The notes beneath the pieces were generated by a model, which saw nothing but the letters and a program-made list of their open reading frames with translations, was not told the DNA's origin and searched no databases. This document shows positions 53,622 to 63,054 of a DNA stretch of 64,000 nt, piece after piece. Made by a program: the position numbers and the translations under genes. The first letter of the stretch is position 1, and every line of letters begins with the position of its first letter. Source of the stretch: Puia sp963703355 (lineage in GTDB: Bacteria; Bacteroidota; Bacteroidia; Chitinophagales; Chitinophagaceae); assembly GCA_963703355.1 (NCBI GenBank), contig OY969813.1, positions 1,302,001 to 1,366,000 on the forward strand, read 5' to 3'.

Positions 53622-55255
53622 TGAAAAAATCCGTTCGATTACTGGCCATCCTGATACTTTGCATATCGGGATTTCGAACCCTCGCGCAGATTTCGGTTCC
53701 TTTTAAATCTAAAACCAGCGACAGCGTTCACAACGTCTATATATGGCATTCCGATACCCTGCGTGAATTTCACAAAGATTCCATTGCAATTCAATCCTTG
53801 TTTGGTCACGTGAAGCTTCAAAGTGAGAAAACCTTTTTCTATACAGATAGTCTCGCGATGAATCACAAGGACAACTTTATTGAAGCATTCGGCCATGTTC
53901 ATATTAACGACAAAGACTCGACCGATATCTATTCGGACTACATGAAGTATTTCGTGGATACCAAGAATATCATCTTCCAAAAAAATGTTGTATTAAAAAG
54001 CGGAAGCGGCACCCTCACTACAGACGAGTTGCATTATGATATGAACGTACATATTGGCAACTACTATAATGGCGGAAAAGTTGTGAACCAGACTACAACG
54101 GTCACCAGCAAAGAAGGAACTTACTTCGCAGATACCAGGCAAATGTTTTTTAAAAACAACGTGATACTGGTGGATCCTGCATACACTCTTAAGACCGATT
54201 CTCTTCCTTACAATTCAGAAACCCAAATTGCAACTTTTGTAACCAGCACTTATATCAAGGACAGCAGTGGCCGAACAATTAACACCAGCCAAGGATTTTA
54301 TGATCTGAAAAAACACGAAGCCCATTTTACAAAACGAACCACCATTACCGATCAGGCCGAAACGATTGTTGCAGACAGCATTCAATTCGACGACAGTACG
54401 GGCGTAAGCACCGCAAAGGGAAATGCGATTTTCATTGACACCGTTCAAAATCTGACGTTGATTTCCAATCTGATGGTGGCCAATAAAAAAAACAATACAT
54501 TTTTTGCCACACAAAAACCTTTAATCATTCTTAAACAGGATGAGGATTCCATTTATATTACGGGAGATACGGTATATTCTGCTCCCATTCCTGATTCGGT
54601 ATTAAAAACACAGGATTCAGTGCAGGGCATGCCCATTATTCGAACGGCAAAAAATCCCAACGACAGCAGCCTGCGTTTTCTGCAGATATATCATCATGTG
54701 CGGATTTTTTCTGATTCCCTCCAGGCTGTGGCCGACAGCGTTTATTATTCAGGCCTGGATTCGATCTTCCGGATGTTCAACAATCCGGTGGCATGGGCCG
54801 GTGGTTACCAGGTTACCGGAGACACCATGTTTCTCTTCACAAAAAATAAAAAACCAGATCGGCTTTATGTATTCGAAAACAGCCTCGTTGTTGGTAAAAG
54901 CTACACGAATATGTATAACCAGATTAAAGGAAATACACTCAATGGATATTTTAAAAATGGGGTAATCGACTACATGCGATCCAAAGGAAGTGCCGAAGCG
55001 GTTTATTATATAAAAGACGATAGCATGGCATTGGTTGGCGTGAATCGTGTGAACAAGGCTGATATCATAGATATGATTTTCCTCAACAAACAGCTGAATA
55101 AAGTAGTTCTCCGACAGGATGCTGACGGAGTCATGTATCCGATCAAAAAAGTGAATCTGGACGAAATGAAACTAAAAAATTTTAAGTGGCTGGAAGAGCG
55201 AAGACCGAAAACAAAATTCGATTTGTTTGATCAAAGCTCAAAGCCGAAAGTTTAA
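53621..55255 (+). CDS. OstA/LptA-like periplasmic protein
   Basis: 544 residues from the ATG at 53621, which overlaps the MlaD stop. Signal peptide (ending FRTLAQ), then LptA/OstA-like repeats (QSLFGHVKLQSEKTFFYTDS; LAMNHKDNFIEAFGHVHIND; KNIIFQKNVVLKSGSGTLTT). It is longer than LptA (about 185 residues), as usual for Bacteroidota. Likely the bridge of the LPS transport line between inner membrane and LptD, which lies just across the divergent gap. Confidence 0.88.
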   Translation: MKKSVRLLAILILCISGFRTLAQISVPFKSKTSDSVHNVYIWHSDTLREFHKDSIAIQSLFGHVKLQSEKTFFYTDSLAMNHKDNFIEAFGHVHINDKDSTDIYSDYMKYFVDTKNIIFQKNVVLKSGSGTLTTDELHYDMNVHIGNYYNGGKVVNQTTTVTSKEGTYFADTRQMFFKNNVILVDPAYTLKTDSLPYNSETQIATFVTSTYIKDSSGRTINTSQGFYDLKKHEAHFTKRTTITDQAETIVADSIQFDDSTGVSTAKGNAIFIDTVQNLTLISNLMVANKKNNTFFATQKPLIILKQDEDSIYITGDTVYSAPIPDSVLKTQDSVQGMPIIRTAKNPNDSSLRFLQIYHHVRIFSDSLQAVADSVYYSGLDSIFRMFNNPVAWAGGYQVTGDTMFLFTKNKKPDRLYVFENSLVVGKSYTNMYNQIKGNTLNGYFKNGVIDYMRSKGSAEAVYYIKDDSMALVGVNRVNKADIIDMIFLNKQLNKVVLRQDADGVMYPIKKVNLDEMKLKNFKWLEERRPKTKFDLFDQSSKPKV

Positions 55256-55273
55256 AGCTAAGGCTTGGAGCTA
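55232..55273. repeat. Degenerate 7-bp array nAAAGCT x6
   Basis: Six 7-bp units in register: CAAAGCT, CAAAGCC, GAAAGTT, TAAAGCT, AAGGCTT and GGAGCTA. The first four lie over the end of the OstA-like gene (its TAA is at 55253-55255) and the rest in the convergent gap to 55401. Confidence 0.75.
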
Positions 55274-55400
55274 ATCATCTCATGTTGGATGCTTGCATTT
55301 TCCTTACACCAGCTTACTCGCTGATGACTCAGCAAATAATCTTTAAAATATTGCTGTACTCATGTAGATTTTGCGCATTAAGTGTCAGGTCTTCTACTTT

Positions 55401-56633
55401 TTAATGCGCGAAAAAAAGATAAGAAACGAGTATCGCAGTAACAATAGCAGCAAGGTCAGCTAAGAGTGCTGCAGGAATGGCATATCGTATCTTATTTATT
55501 CCTACAGAACCGAAATACAACGCCGCAATATAAAAAGTGGAATCTGCAGTTCCCTGGAATACGCAGGACAATTTTCCAACAAAAGAATCGGGTCCATATT
55601 GTGTCATCGTCGATATCATCATACCTCTACCGGCGGCTCCGCTCAATGGTCGCATGAGTGCAGTGGGTAACGCGGGAACAAAATCAGTATTTATATGAAG
55701 GGATTTGAAGAACAAATCGATTCCGTTGACTATAAAATCCAACACGCCACAACTTCTAAGAACGCTTATTGCCACCAACATGGCTACGAGGTAAGGGATG
55801 ATGGTGACGGCTACCTGAAATCCCTGTTTCGCCCCTTCAATAAATGCTTCATATACATTTATTCGCCGAATAAGACCGCCCACAATAAAAACAACAAACA
55901 ATAAAAAGATCAGGCCATTACTAAAAACTTTCGAAAATGGATCAATGAATCTGCTGTGTATTCGGAGAAAGATCACAAGAACACTAATCAGTATGGAAAT
56001 GCCGCCAACCCATAAAAGAATCACAGGCTGGAATAAATTAATTTTTTGTTTGATGGCCACAATCGTGAGCGCTACAACTGTCGCAGCAAAAGTCGCGATC
56101 ATGCAGGGTATAAATATACTGGTCGGGTCATTGGATTTGAGTATGGCGCGCTGTGCAATAATACTGACTGGAATAATTGTTAAACCTGAAGCATGCAATA
56201 CCATAAACATGATCTGTGCATTCGAAGCGGTATTTTTTTGGGGGTTTAACTCCTGCAGGCTTTGCATGGCTTTTAGCCCGAATGGTGTCGCGGCATTATC
56301 CAATCCGAGCAGATTCGCAGAAAAATTCATTACCATATGTCCCATGGACGGATGATTTTTGGGTACTTCAGGAAATAACTTGCTGAAAAATGGCCCGATT
56401 ATCCTGGAAAGGAAATTAACAGCTCCTGCTTTTTCACCAATATTCATAAATCCCAGAAAAAGAGCCATCACCCCGATCAATCCAATTGCTATCTGAACAC
56501 TGGTACCGGATGAATCAAACACACCGTCAATGATTGTCTTAAATATCTCTGTGTCTCCAAAAAATATCAGTCGTATCAGCGCCGTAACAAACGCGAGCAG
56601 AAAAAATATGACCCAGATCAGATTAATTCCCAT
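55401..56633 (-). CDS. SpmA-SpmB-like fusion (nucleoside-recognition membrane protein)
   Basis: 410 residues from ATG 56633, which has the ribosome site AAAGGAA directly upstream. Ten or so membrane helices in two halves, each with a nucleoside-recognition Gate domain: the first half resembles spore maturation protein A (GEKAGAVNFLSRIIGPFFSK, then FSANLLGLDNAATPFGLKAM) and the second half SpmB (FVPALPTALMRPLSGAAGRG). Found in many non-sporing Bacteroidota; the name is historical and the role unknown. Confidence 0.88.
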   Translation of the reverse strand: MGINLIWVIFFLLAFVTALIRLIFFGDTEIFKTIIDGVFDSSGTSVQIAIGLIGVMALFLGFMNIGEKAGAVNFLSRIIGPFFSKLFPEVPKNHPSMGHMVMNFSANLLGLDNAATPFGLKAMQSLQELNPQKNTASNAQIMFMVLHASGLTIIPVSIIAQRAILKSNDPTSIFIPCMIATFAATVVALTIVAIKQKINLFQPVILLWVGGISILISVLVIFLRIHSRFIDPFSKVFSNGLIFLLFVVFIVGGLIRRINVYEAFIEGAKQGFQVAVTIIPYLVAMLVAISVLRSCGVLDFIVNGIDLFFKSLHINTDFVPALPTALMRPLSGAAGRGMMISTMTQYGPDSFVGKLSCVFQGTADSTFYIAALYFGSVGINKIRYAIPAALLADLAAIVTAILVSYLFFAH

Positions 56634-56688
56634 TTCCTTTATTGTGAATTGAATATAAGTAAATAAATACCGATCCCTCAAATACTTC

Positions 56689-56696
56689 TATCTTTG
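56689..56696 (+). promoter_or_regulatory. -7 element of ychF
   Basis: TATCTTTG, an exact TAnnTTTG, 44 bases before the ychF start codon. No good -33 element found at the right distance. Confidence 0.5.
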
Positions 56697-56740
56697 CGGG
56701 CGCAAAAACAAACAGATTTAAAGATCTAAAAAGAATTTCT

Positions 56741-57841
56741 ATGGCATTGAAAGCAGGCATCGTCGGATTACCGAATGTAGGAAAATCCACGCTGTTTAAT
56801 GCGGTAAGCACCAGTGCAAAAGCCCAGGCCAGCAATTACCGGTTTTGTACGATCGAACCCAATGTCGGACTTGTAGATGTTCCGGATGAGCGTCTTAGCA
56901 AACTGGCAGAACTTGTTCACCCTGACAGAATCGTTCCAACACAGATTGAAATCGTGGACATCGCGGGTCTTGTAAAAGGTGCCAGTAAGGGGGAAGGCCT
57001 GGGTAATAAATTTCTGGCAAACATCCGCGAAGTAGATGCCATTGTGCATGTTATCCGCTGCTTTGAAGATGAAAATATTCTCAGAGATGAAGGTGCTATC
57101 AACCCCGTAAGTGATAAGGAAATTATTGATACAGAACTTCAGTTGAAAGACCTGGATGGAGTTGAAAGAAAATACCAGAAGGCGGAAAAATTATTGAGAA
57201 CAGCAGACGCAAAACAAAAAGCTGAATTCGAAGTTCTCAAAAGATGTAAAGAACATCTCGAAAAAGGGAAAAACATCAGGGAATTGAATCTTGATAAAAA
57301 TGATAAGATCGCCATCGCCGATCTCTTTTTACTCACAGATAAACCTGTTTTATATGTTGCGAATGTGGACGAAGCGTCCATGCATTCGGGCAATCGTTTT
57401 TCTGAAGCTTTAAAAAAAGCCGCCGAGGCAGAGCATGCACAGATCATTGTAATGAATAATTCCATTGAACAGCAAATTGCAGAATTGGATAATGCGGAGG
57501 ATAAAGCGATGTTTATGGAGGAATATCATATGAATGAACCCGCGCTGAATAAATTGATTCGATCAACGTATGCCCTGCTTGAATTACTCACTTATTTCAC
57601 TGCGGGAGTACAGGAAGTGAGAGCCTGGACCATTCATGCCGGATGGAAAGCCCCCCAGGCAGCTTCTGTTATTCACACTGATTTCGAAAAAGGATTTATT
57701 AAAGCGGAAGTAATCGCTTACGACGATTTTATAAAATATAAATCTGAAGCCGCCTGTCGCGAAGCCGGAAAATTAAGGATAGAAGGGAAAGAGTATGTGG
57801 TAAAAGATGGAGATGTGATGCATTTCAGGTTTAATGTATGA
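56741..57841 (+). CDS. ychF: YchF/OLA1-type ATPase
   Basis: 366 residues, full length. P-loop GIVGLPNVGKSTLFNAVS; switch and G3 region DIAGLVKGASKGEGLGNKFL; G4 motif NVDE (instead of NKxD), the mark of ATP rather than GTP preference; C-terminal TGS domain (GVQEVRAWTIHAG). Ribosome-associated stress-linked ATPase in the cytosol. Confidence 0.97.
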   Translation: MALKAGIVGLPNVGKSTLFNAVSTSAKAQASNYRFCTIEPNVGLVDVPDERLSKLAELVHPDRIVPTQIEIVDIAGLVKGASKGEGLGNKFLANIREVDAIVHVIRCFEDENILRDEGAINPVSDKEIIDTELQLKDLDGVERKYQKAEKLLRTADAKQKAEFEVLKRCKEHLEKGKNIRELNLDKNDKIAIADLFLLTDKPVLYVANVDEASMHSGNRFSEALKKAAEAEHAQIIVMNNSIEQQIAELDNAEDKAMFMEEYHMNEPALNKLIRSTYALLELLTYFTAGVQEVRAWTIHAGWKAPQAASVIHTDFEKGFIKAEVIAYDDFIKYKSEAACREAGKLRIEGKEYVVKDGDVMHFRFNV

Positions 57842-57854
57842 GACAACTGAAGAA

Positions 57855-57985
57855 GTATAAGAGTATAGGAGTATAAGAGTATAAGAGTATAAGATTGAAT
57901 TTTAGAAAGGTACTCTTACACCCCTATTCTCTTATACTCTTATACTCTTATACTCCTATACTCTTATACTCCTATACTCTTATAC
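57855..57985. repeat. Head-to-head 8-bp arrays forming a long inverted repeat
   Basis: Left array 57855-57894: five GTATAAGA units (one with G for A). Right array 57914-57985: nine units of the complementary TCTTATAC (five perfect, two TCCTATAC, two degenerate at the left end). Together they can pair as a stem of about 40 bp with a loop of roughly 35 bases. The right array touches the stop codon of the TonB receptor gene; the left begins 13 bases after the ychF stop. Confidence 0.95.
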
Positions 57986-60771
57986 TAAAAAACGTTGTAC
58001 CCCAAACTAATATAGTAAAGTCCTCCCACCTGCGGATTTCCCACGGCATCTGTATAGTAATGATTCAGGATATTGCTTGCGCCGATCTTGATCATACTGT
58101 TGTTCATTTTCGGAAGCTTCATGCTGATCTGTGCATCCAGGACGCCAAATGCAGGCGTATTGCCGGATACAAAGGAAGATTGGTAGTAGTAACTTTCCTG
58201 CCAGCGATAGGTCAGGTTAAATCCAAAAATCTTTTTTATGGTATAATTGCCAAACGACACATTGTATTTAATCTTGGGCGTGTTGAATTGGGTAAGCACA
58301 TCGGCATCTGCATTGGATAAATCATTATATGCAACATTGCCTCCTATAAAAAATCCTTTTGGCAGTGAATACTGTAGCCCAAGTCCCGCTCCCACCGTGT
58401 TTACCTTGTTTGTGCTGTTAGTGTATATACCATAAGTATTATATGCATTAATAACAGGTGGCGTGAAAGGTCCATTTGGCTGAGGATTTTTTACCAGTAC
58501 AGTCAATCCGATAAAATTGTTGTATTGGGCATAAAATCCATAAATATCTATGAAGAGTCTTTCATCAATAATTCCTTTATAACCAATTTCCCAGGAAGAC
58601 ACCGTTTCGGGTTTGAATTCCTTAAATTGGTAGGAAGTAGCTGGTGGTTGCCCGGTAGTTTTCAACGCTTCAGAAAGAGACGCAGTATCATATGTATTCT
58701 GATTCAACCCATAATACGTGATAAACTGCGGGAGACCTCCAATTAAACGCGCTTCTCCGGTTTGCAGATCTATGTATTGGTTTTGATTTGATGGGAATCG
58801 GTAAGCGGTTTGATAAGACGCCCTTATGAAATTATCTTTCGCAACCTGGAAAACAGCGGTTACACGGGGTGTGAATCTTCCTGTGAAGTTGGTGCTTTTG
58901 TCATAACGGCCTGCAACGGTGATTTTTAGCATATCCTGAAAAAATCCTTTTTGCAACTGGGCAAATGCACCGCTTTCATTAATTTTTATGGTTCCTGCAG
59001 TATCAGCGAATATAGTACCGTGAGAATTTAGCACATATTCTTTGGTCGAAGCACCAACAGTAATATCAGCCCATTTAACCATATCGCCGAAATTGTACAT
59101 GCCCTCGCCAACATACAGATCAGTTTGATCCTCAAATTTGCCACCATTTGGGATAGGTGTTTGTTTGATGGTATTCAGGGCGGTATTAAAAGCTGTAGTT
59201 CCCGGAAGTAACCTGTTTTGATCTGCGGTTGTTCTGGCAAAATTACTGGCCGTAACATAGGCTTGTGCCGGAGTTTGTCCTCCTGGCCCTACAGCCGCCG
59301 CAAATGATTGCGCATACGCCGAAATATAAGTTGGGGCCCATACAGTGGCAGTCGGAGCATATGCTTCATTGAGATAGTCTCCAACAACCACCATATCGTA
59401 CGAGTTACCTGCATTTTCCTGGGTTGTATAGGCCCTCACATAAAAATTCTTGCCGGTTACTTCTGCTTTATATTGACCGATTGTAACGTTCTGAAGATTG
59501 TAACGATCGGTTCCCGTGTACACGGTATTGGTGGACCCAAAATTTCCTGTCAGGCTGGCTGTTGTATTGTCCGATATCTTATAGAACAATCCTCCTGAAG
59601 CTTTGAAATTGTAAGCCTTATAATTAGTTAGCGTATTTTCTGCATAACCCGTCCTGGTAACACCGGCATTTTGCGGAGAAAGTCCTGCAATTTGCTTCAA
59701 CTGATTAGCAATTGCAGTGTCCTGAGGCGTCTGCATATCCAAATATTGTTGCGCAGCTGAATTCAGTCCTCCTGTTATAGTAAAAAATTCATTTTCATCG
59801 CCATATGTATTCACACCATTGTAGTTCGGCAAACTCCTGTCGCCGGCAACGGGCGATCCCTGGATAGGACTGTAATTACTATAGTTAGTGGCAGTCCAGT
59901 CTTTCCCCTGTATATAATCCGCAGAAAGGCGGAAAGCAAATTTGTTAAACGACTGCGCATATCGGGCCATGATATCGTCATACGGCGCAGCACCCATACT
60001 CGGATCACTTATATGATTCACACCCTGTTTGAATTCGGCACTAAATCCCTGATATTTATACGGATCCTTACTCGTCATCAGAATTGTACCCGTCATACCT
60101 CCTGATCCATAGAGCGCAGAGGACGCACCGGGCAATAATTCCACATTGTCAACATCGAGTTCATTCAGACCCGCAATATTTCCTACTGAAAAATTTAGGC
60201 CCGGAGCCTGGTTATCCATCCCATCCACCAATTGATTCATTCGCAGATTGCCACTTCCGTTAAATCCCCGCGTTCCCATCGTTTTGAAAAGCATGGAAGA
60301 TGTTACCACATCCACACCTTTTAAATTCCCTATGGCATCATAAAATGATGGTCCCGCCACTTCCCTTATAGCAGTACTACTCATGCGTTCGATGGAAACA
60401 GGCGATTCAAGACTTCTGATCTGTGAGCGCGTTGCAGAAACAACAACCTCTGTACCCATCACCGAAGCGGGTTTAAGTTCGATCTCTGCCGAAGACGCCG
60501 ATTCAACAATAAATTCTTTCGTCTCATAGCCGATGGAAGATATGACCAGCGTAAAAGGGAACGAATGGGCAATCGTTAATTTAAAATTTCCCTGGCCGTC
60601 TGTATAAGTTCCGTTGGAACCGCCTTTCAGAACAACGGACGCAGCCGGAACTGCTTCTTTGCTTTCGGCATTTGTGATTTTGCCTGTCACAGTCTGCGAC
60701 TGGGCAAAAATTCCGTTCAGAAAAATAAGGCTGATAAAGAGTAAAATCGTTGTGCGTGTAGTTGTTTTCAT
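57985..60771 (-). CDS. TonB-dependent receptor
   Basis: 928 residues. Signal peptide, then a CarboxypepD_reg-like domain (about 25-105: QTVTGKITNAESKEAVPAAS), plug domain (about 120-230: GVDVVTSSMLFKTMGTRGFN) and a barrel ending with the aromatic LYYISLGYNVF. No SusD gene is adjacent, so this is a stand-alone receptor. The substrate (siderophore, vitamin or oligosaccharide) cannot be told from the sequence. Leftward, divergent to purC. Confidence 0.94.
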   Translation of the reverse strand: MKTTTRTTILLFISLIFLNGIFAQSQTVTGKITNAESKEAVPAASVVLKGGSNGTYTDGQGNFKLTIAHSFPFTLVISSIGYETKEFIVESASSAEIELKPASVMGTEVVVSATRSQIRSLESPVSIERMSSTAIREVAGPSFYDAIGNLKGVDVVTSSMLFKTMGTRGFNGSGNLRMNQLVDGMDNQAPGLNFSVGNIAGLNELDVDNVELLPGASSALYGSGGMTGTILMTSKDPYKYQGFSAEFKQGVNHISDPSMGAAPYDDIMARYAQSFNKFAFRLSADYIQGKDWTATNYSNYSPIQGSPVAGDRSLPNYNGVNTYGDENEFFTITGGLNSAAQQYLDMQTPQDTAIANQLKQIAGLSPQNAGVTRTGYAENTLTNYKAYNFKASGGLFYKISDNTTASLTGNFGSTNTVYTGTDRYNLQNVTIGQYKAEVTGKNFYVRAYTTQENAGNSYDMVVVGDYLNEAYAPTATVWAPTYISAYAQSFAAAVGPGGQTPAQAYVTASNFARTTADQNRLLPGTTAFNTALNTIKQTPIPNGGKFEDQTDLYVGEGMYNFGDMVKWADITVGASTKEYVLNSHGTIFADTAGTIKINESGAFAQLQKGFFQDMLKITVAGRYDKSTNFTGRFTPRVTAVFQVAKDNFIRASYQTAYRFPSNQNQYIDLQTGEARLIGGLPQFITYYGLNQNTYDTASLSEALKTTGQPPATSYQFKEFKPETVSSWEIGYKGIIDERLFIDIYGFYAQYNNFIGLTVLVKNPQPNGPFTPPVINAYNTYGIYTNSTNKVNTVGAGLGLQYSLPKGFFIGGNVAYNDLSNADADVLTQFNTPKIKYNVSFGNYTIKKIFGFNLTYRWQESYYYQSSFVSGNTPAFGVLDAQISMKLPKMNNSMIKIGASNILNHYYTDAVGNPQVGGLYYISLGYNVF

Positions 60772-60923
60772 GGCAATTGTTTTAAATCGTCAGACCAGCA
60801 TCCGATCATCAAAAAATAAAAACGAAATGGATATAATATATAAATGTAATACTTTAGGATTTGGAGATTTTACTTTTTAAGTTTTACTTTTTAATATATA
60901 ATCTTTGCACCTAAAATCAGATT

Positions 60924-61871
60924 ATGAATCCTTTCCATTTCGCGGACCAGACTGCTTTTTACAAAGGTAAAGTTCGTGACGTGTATACCATAAAAGATCA
61001 GATTCTGGTGATGGTAGCTTCCGATCGCATCTCCGCGTTTGATGTGATCCTTCCACGCACCATCCCATTTAAAGGACAAGTTTTGAATCAGATTGCTGCA
61101 TATATGCTGGACGCCACGATGGATATTTGTCCCAATTGGCTGCTGGCTTCCCCCTGTCCCAACGTGAGCATTGGTAAACGCTGTGATCCATATCGCGTTG
61201 AGATGGTAATCAGAGGAAACTTAACCGGTCATGCATGGAGAACTTACCAATCCGGAAGCCGGCTATTGTGTGGCGTAACATTACCCGAAGGTCTGAAGGA
61301 AAATGACTATTTCCCCACCCCCATAATTACACCGTCCACTAAGGCAGAGGCTGGTCACGATGAGGATATTACAAAAGAAGAAATTCTGTCAAGGGGACTT
61401 GTGAAAGAAAAAGATTTTCTTCAAATGGAAAAATATACCTATAAACTGTTTGAATTTGGAAAACAACTGGCAGCTAAACGGGGGCTTATCCTGGTTGACA
61501 CCAAATACGAATTCGGAAAAATCGGGGATACCATTTACCTGATGGACGAAATTCACACGCCTGATTCTTCGAGGTATTTTTATGCAGACGGATTTGATGA
61601 AAGACAACAAAAAGGAGAAAAGCAGAAACAACTAAGCAAAGAATTTGTACGCGAATGGCTCATCGCAAATGGCTTTATGGGAAAATCAGGACAGAAAGTT
61701 CCAACTATGTCCGACGAATGGGTTCAGACAATCTCCAATCGCTATATAGAACTTTATGAAAAAGTAATCGGAGAAGAATTTGTACCTGAAACTTTCAATG
61801 CAGATGAAACTTTTCTTCTCATCAACGAAAGCCTTAATAAAATCAAGGAACTTACAAGCGTTACGCATTAA
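60924..61871 (+). CDS. purC: Phosphoribosylaminoimidazole-succinocarboxamide synthase
   Basis: 315 residues, the longer PurC type. ATP site KGKVRDVYTIKDQILVMVAS; substrate motif EMVIRGNLTGHAWRTY; catalytic LILVDTKYEFGKIGDTIYLM followed by DEIHTPDSSRYFY. Makes SAICAR in purine synthesis. A near match to the promoter box (TAATCTTTG) ends 16 bases before the ATG. The last codons are part of a 7-bp array. Confidence 0.96.
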   Translation: MNPFHFADQTAFYKGKVRDVYTIKDQILVMVASDRISAFDVILPRTIPFKGQVLNQIAAYMLDATMDICPNWLLASPCPNVSIGKRCDPYRVEMVIRGNLTGHAWRTYQSGSRLLCGVTLPEGLKENDYFPTPIITPSTKAEAGHDEDITKEEILSRGLVKEKDFLQMEKYTYKLFEFGKQLAAKRGLILVDTKYEFGKIGDTIYLMDEIHTPDSSRYFYADGFDERQQKGEKQKQLSKEFVREWLIANGFMGKSGQKVPTMSDEWVQTISNRYIELYEKVIGEEFVPETFNADETFLLINESLNKIKELTSVTH

Positions 61872-61927
61872 GCCTTATGCGTTACGCGTTAAGCGTTAAG
61901 CGTTAAGCGTTAAGCTTTCGGCGTTAA
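61858..61927. repeat. 7-bp GCGTTAA array of ten units spanning two stop codons
   Basis: Ten 7-bp units in register from 61858: GCGTTAC, GCATTAA, GCCTTAT, GCGTTAC, four perfect GCGTTAA (61886-61913), GCTTTCG and a final GCGTTAA. The first two encode the last residues and the stop of PurC (stop 61869-61871), and the last units overlap the end of the convergent TrhO gene (stop at 61910). Confidence 0.95.
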
Positions 61928-62938
61928 TGGTCTCCTGGATTTATTAAATATTTTCTGACCGTTGACTTTCCCTTTCCTCAATTCCTTTTGTTTTTCCACC
62001 GGCAGATGATAAGTTTCCATACAGGTCTCACTGCAGCATCCGTCATATCGATCAGCACACGCTGCGCATTGAATAAAAAGCAGATGGCATCCGCTGTTTT
62101 TACAATTTGTATGGGTATCCGCCGGTTGGCCGCACTGGTGACAAAACGCTATAATTTCTCCGGAAATAGACTCACCAAGCCGCTCATCGAAAACAAAATT
62201 CTTTCCCCTGAATTTATTTTCAAGACCTTTTTCTTTTACTGTATTCGCATAATGAATAATACCTCCTTCGAGATGGAATACATTTTGAAAACCTTTATGC
62301 AAGAGATAGGCGCTGGCTTTTTCGCAACGGATACCCCCGGTACAATACATGATTATTGGACTGTCTTTTTTTTCTTTCAATAAATCTGCCGCCAAAGGAA
62401 GTTGATCACGAAACGTGTCGCTGGGGATCTCTATAGCACCGTCAAAATGACCGACTTCATATTCATAGTGATTTCGCATATCCACAACAACAGTTTTGGG
62501 ATCTGTGGAAAGACGATTAAACGTTTCTGCGTCCAGATATTTACCCTTTTTCTCCATGCTGAATACGGGGTCATGAATCCCGTCTGCGACGATCTTTGTT
62601 CTGACTTTGATTTTCAAGACCCAAAACGATTTTCCATCATCCGAAACCGCCGAATTTAGTCTGATGCCATTTAATGGTTTAATACTATACAGATAGGACC
62701 TGAATTCATCGAACTTTGTTTCCGGCACGCTGACCTGCGCATTGATGCCTTCATGAGCCAGATATATCCTTCCGAAAACTTCCAGTTCTGCCAGCTTCTG
62801 ATACAATTCATCCCTGAATATATGAGGATCCGCGATGGGAAAATAGTGATAGAAAGACAACGTCCTCCGAGTGATTTTTTCTTCCTGAAGTCTTTGCTTT
62901 AGCTCTTTTTGTGATATCCTGTTATGTAATGCAGCCAC
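61910..62938 (-). CDS. trhO: tRNA uridine hydroxylase/rhodanese-related TrhO (YceA)
   Basis: 342 residues from a GTG. An N-terminal acylphosphatase-like part is followed by a rhodanese domain (about 140-240) with the reactive Cys in IMYCTGGIRCEKAS. A Cys-rich tail follows (CHQCGQPADTHTNCKNSGCH and AACADRYDGCCSETC) that may bind zinc. TrhO makes 5-hydroxyuridine in some tRNA wobble positions. The start codon lies only four bases after a TAAATTTG box, so the message is probably leaderless. Confidence 0.93.
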   Translation of the reverse strand: MAALHNRISQKELKQRLQEEKITRRTLSFYHYFPIADPHIFRDELYQKLAELEVFGRIYLAHEGINAQVSVPETKFDEFRSYLYSIKPLNGIRLNSAVSDDGKSFWVLKIKVRTKIVADGIHDPVFSMEKKGKYLDAETFNRLSTDPKTVVVDMRNHYEYEVGHFDGAIEIPSDTFRDQLPLAADLLKEKKDSPIIMYCTGGIRCEKASAYLLHKGFQNVFHLEGGIIHYANTVKEKGLENKFRGKNFVFDERLGESISGEIIAFCHQCGQPADTHTNCKNSGCHLLFIQCAACADRYDGCCSETCMETYHLPVEKQKELRKGKVNGQKIFNKSRRPLTPKA

Positions 62939-62942
62939 GCCG

Positions 62943-62950
62943 CAAATTTA
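62943..62950 (-). promoter_or_regulatory. -7 element of trhO, close to the start codon
   Basis: Read on the minus strand: TAAATTTG, an exact TAnnTTTG, four bases before the GTG at 62938. The -33 element is not clear. Confidence 0.5.
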
Positions 62951-63054
62951 CAAAAGGATTCACGTTTTACGAAACCATGGTCTATTTCATCAAACACTGC
63001 GTAATTGGCCAAAAATTTTTTACTTTTAAATGATTTTAATTTGAAAACCGCTCC

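Noticed and set aside
55401..56633. Sporulation function for the SpmA-SpmB-like protein
   Set aside because: No sporulation gene is present and Bacteroidota do not sporulate; only the family name recalls it.
57895..58320. 141-codon frame starting in the 8-bp array
   Set aside because: Its N-terminus is translated repeat (LLYSYTPILLYSYT) and the rest is antisense to the TonB receptor gene.
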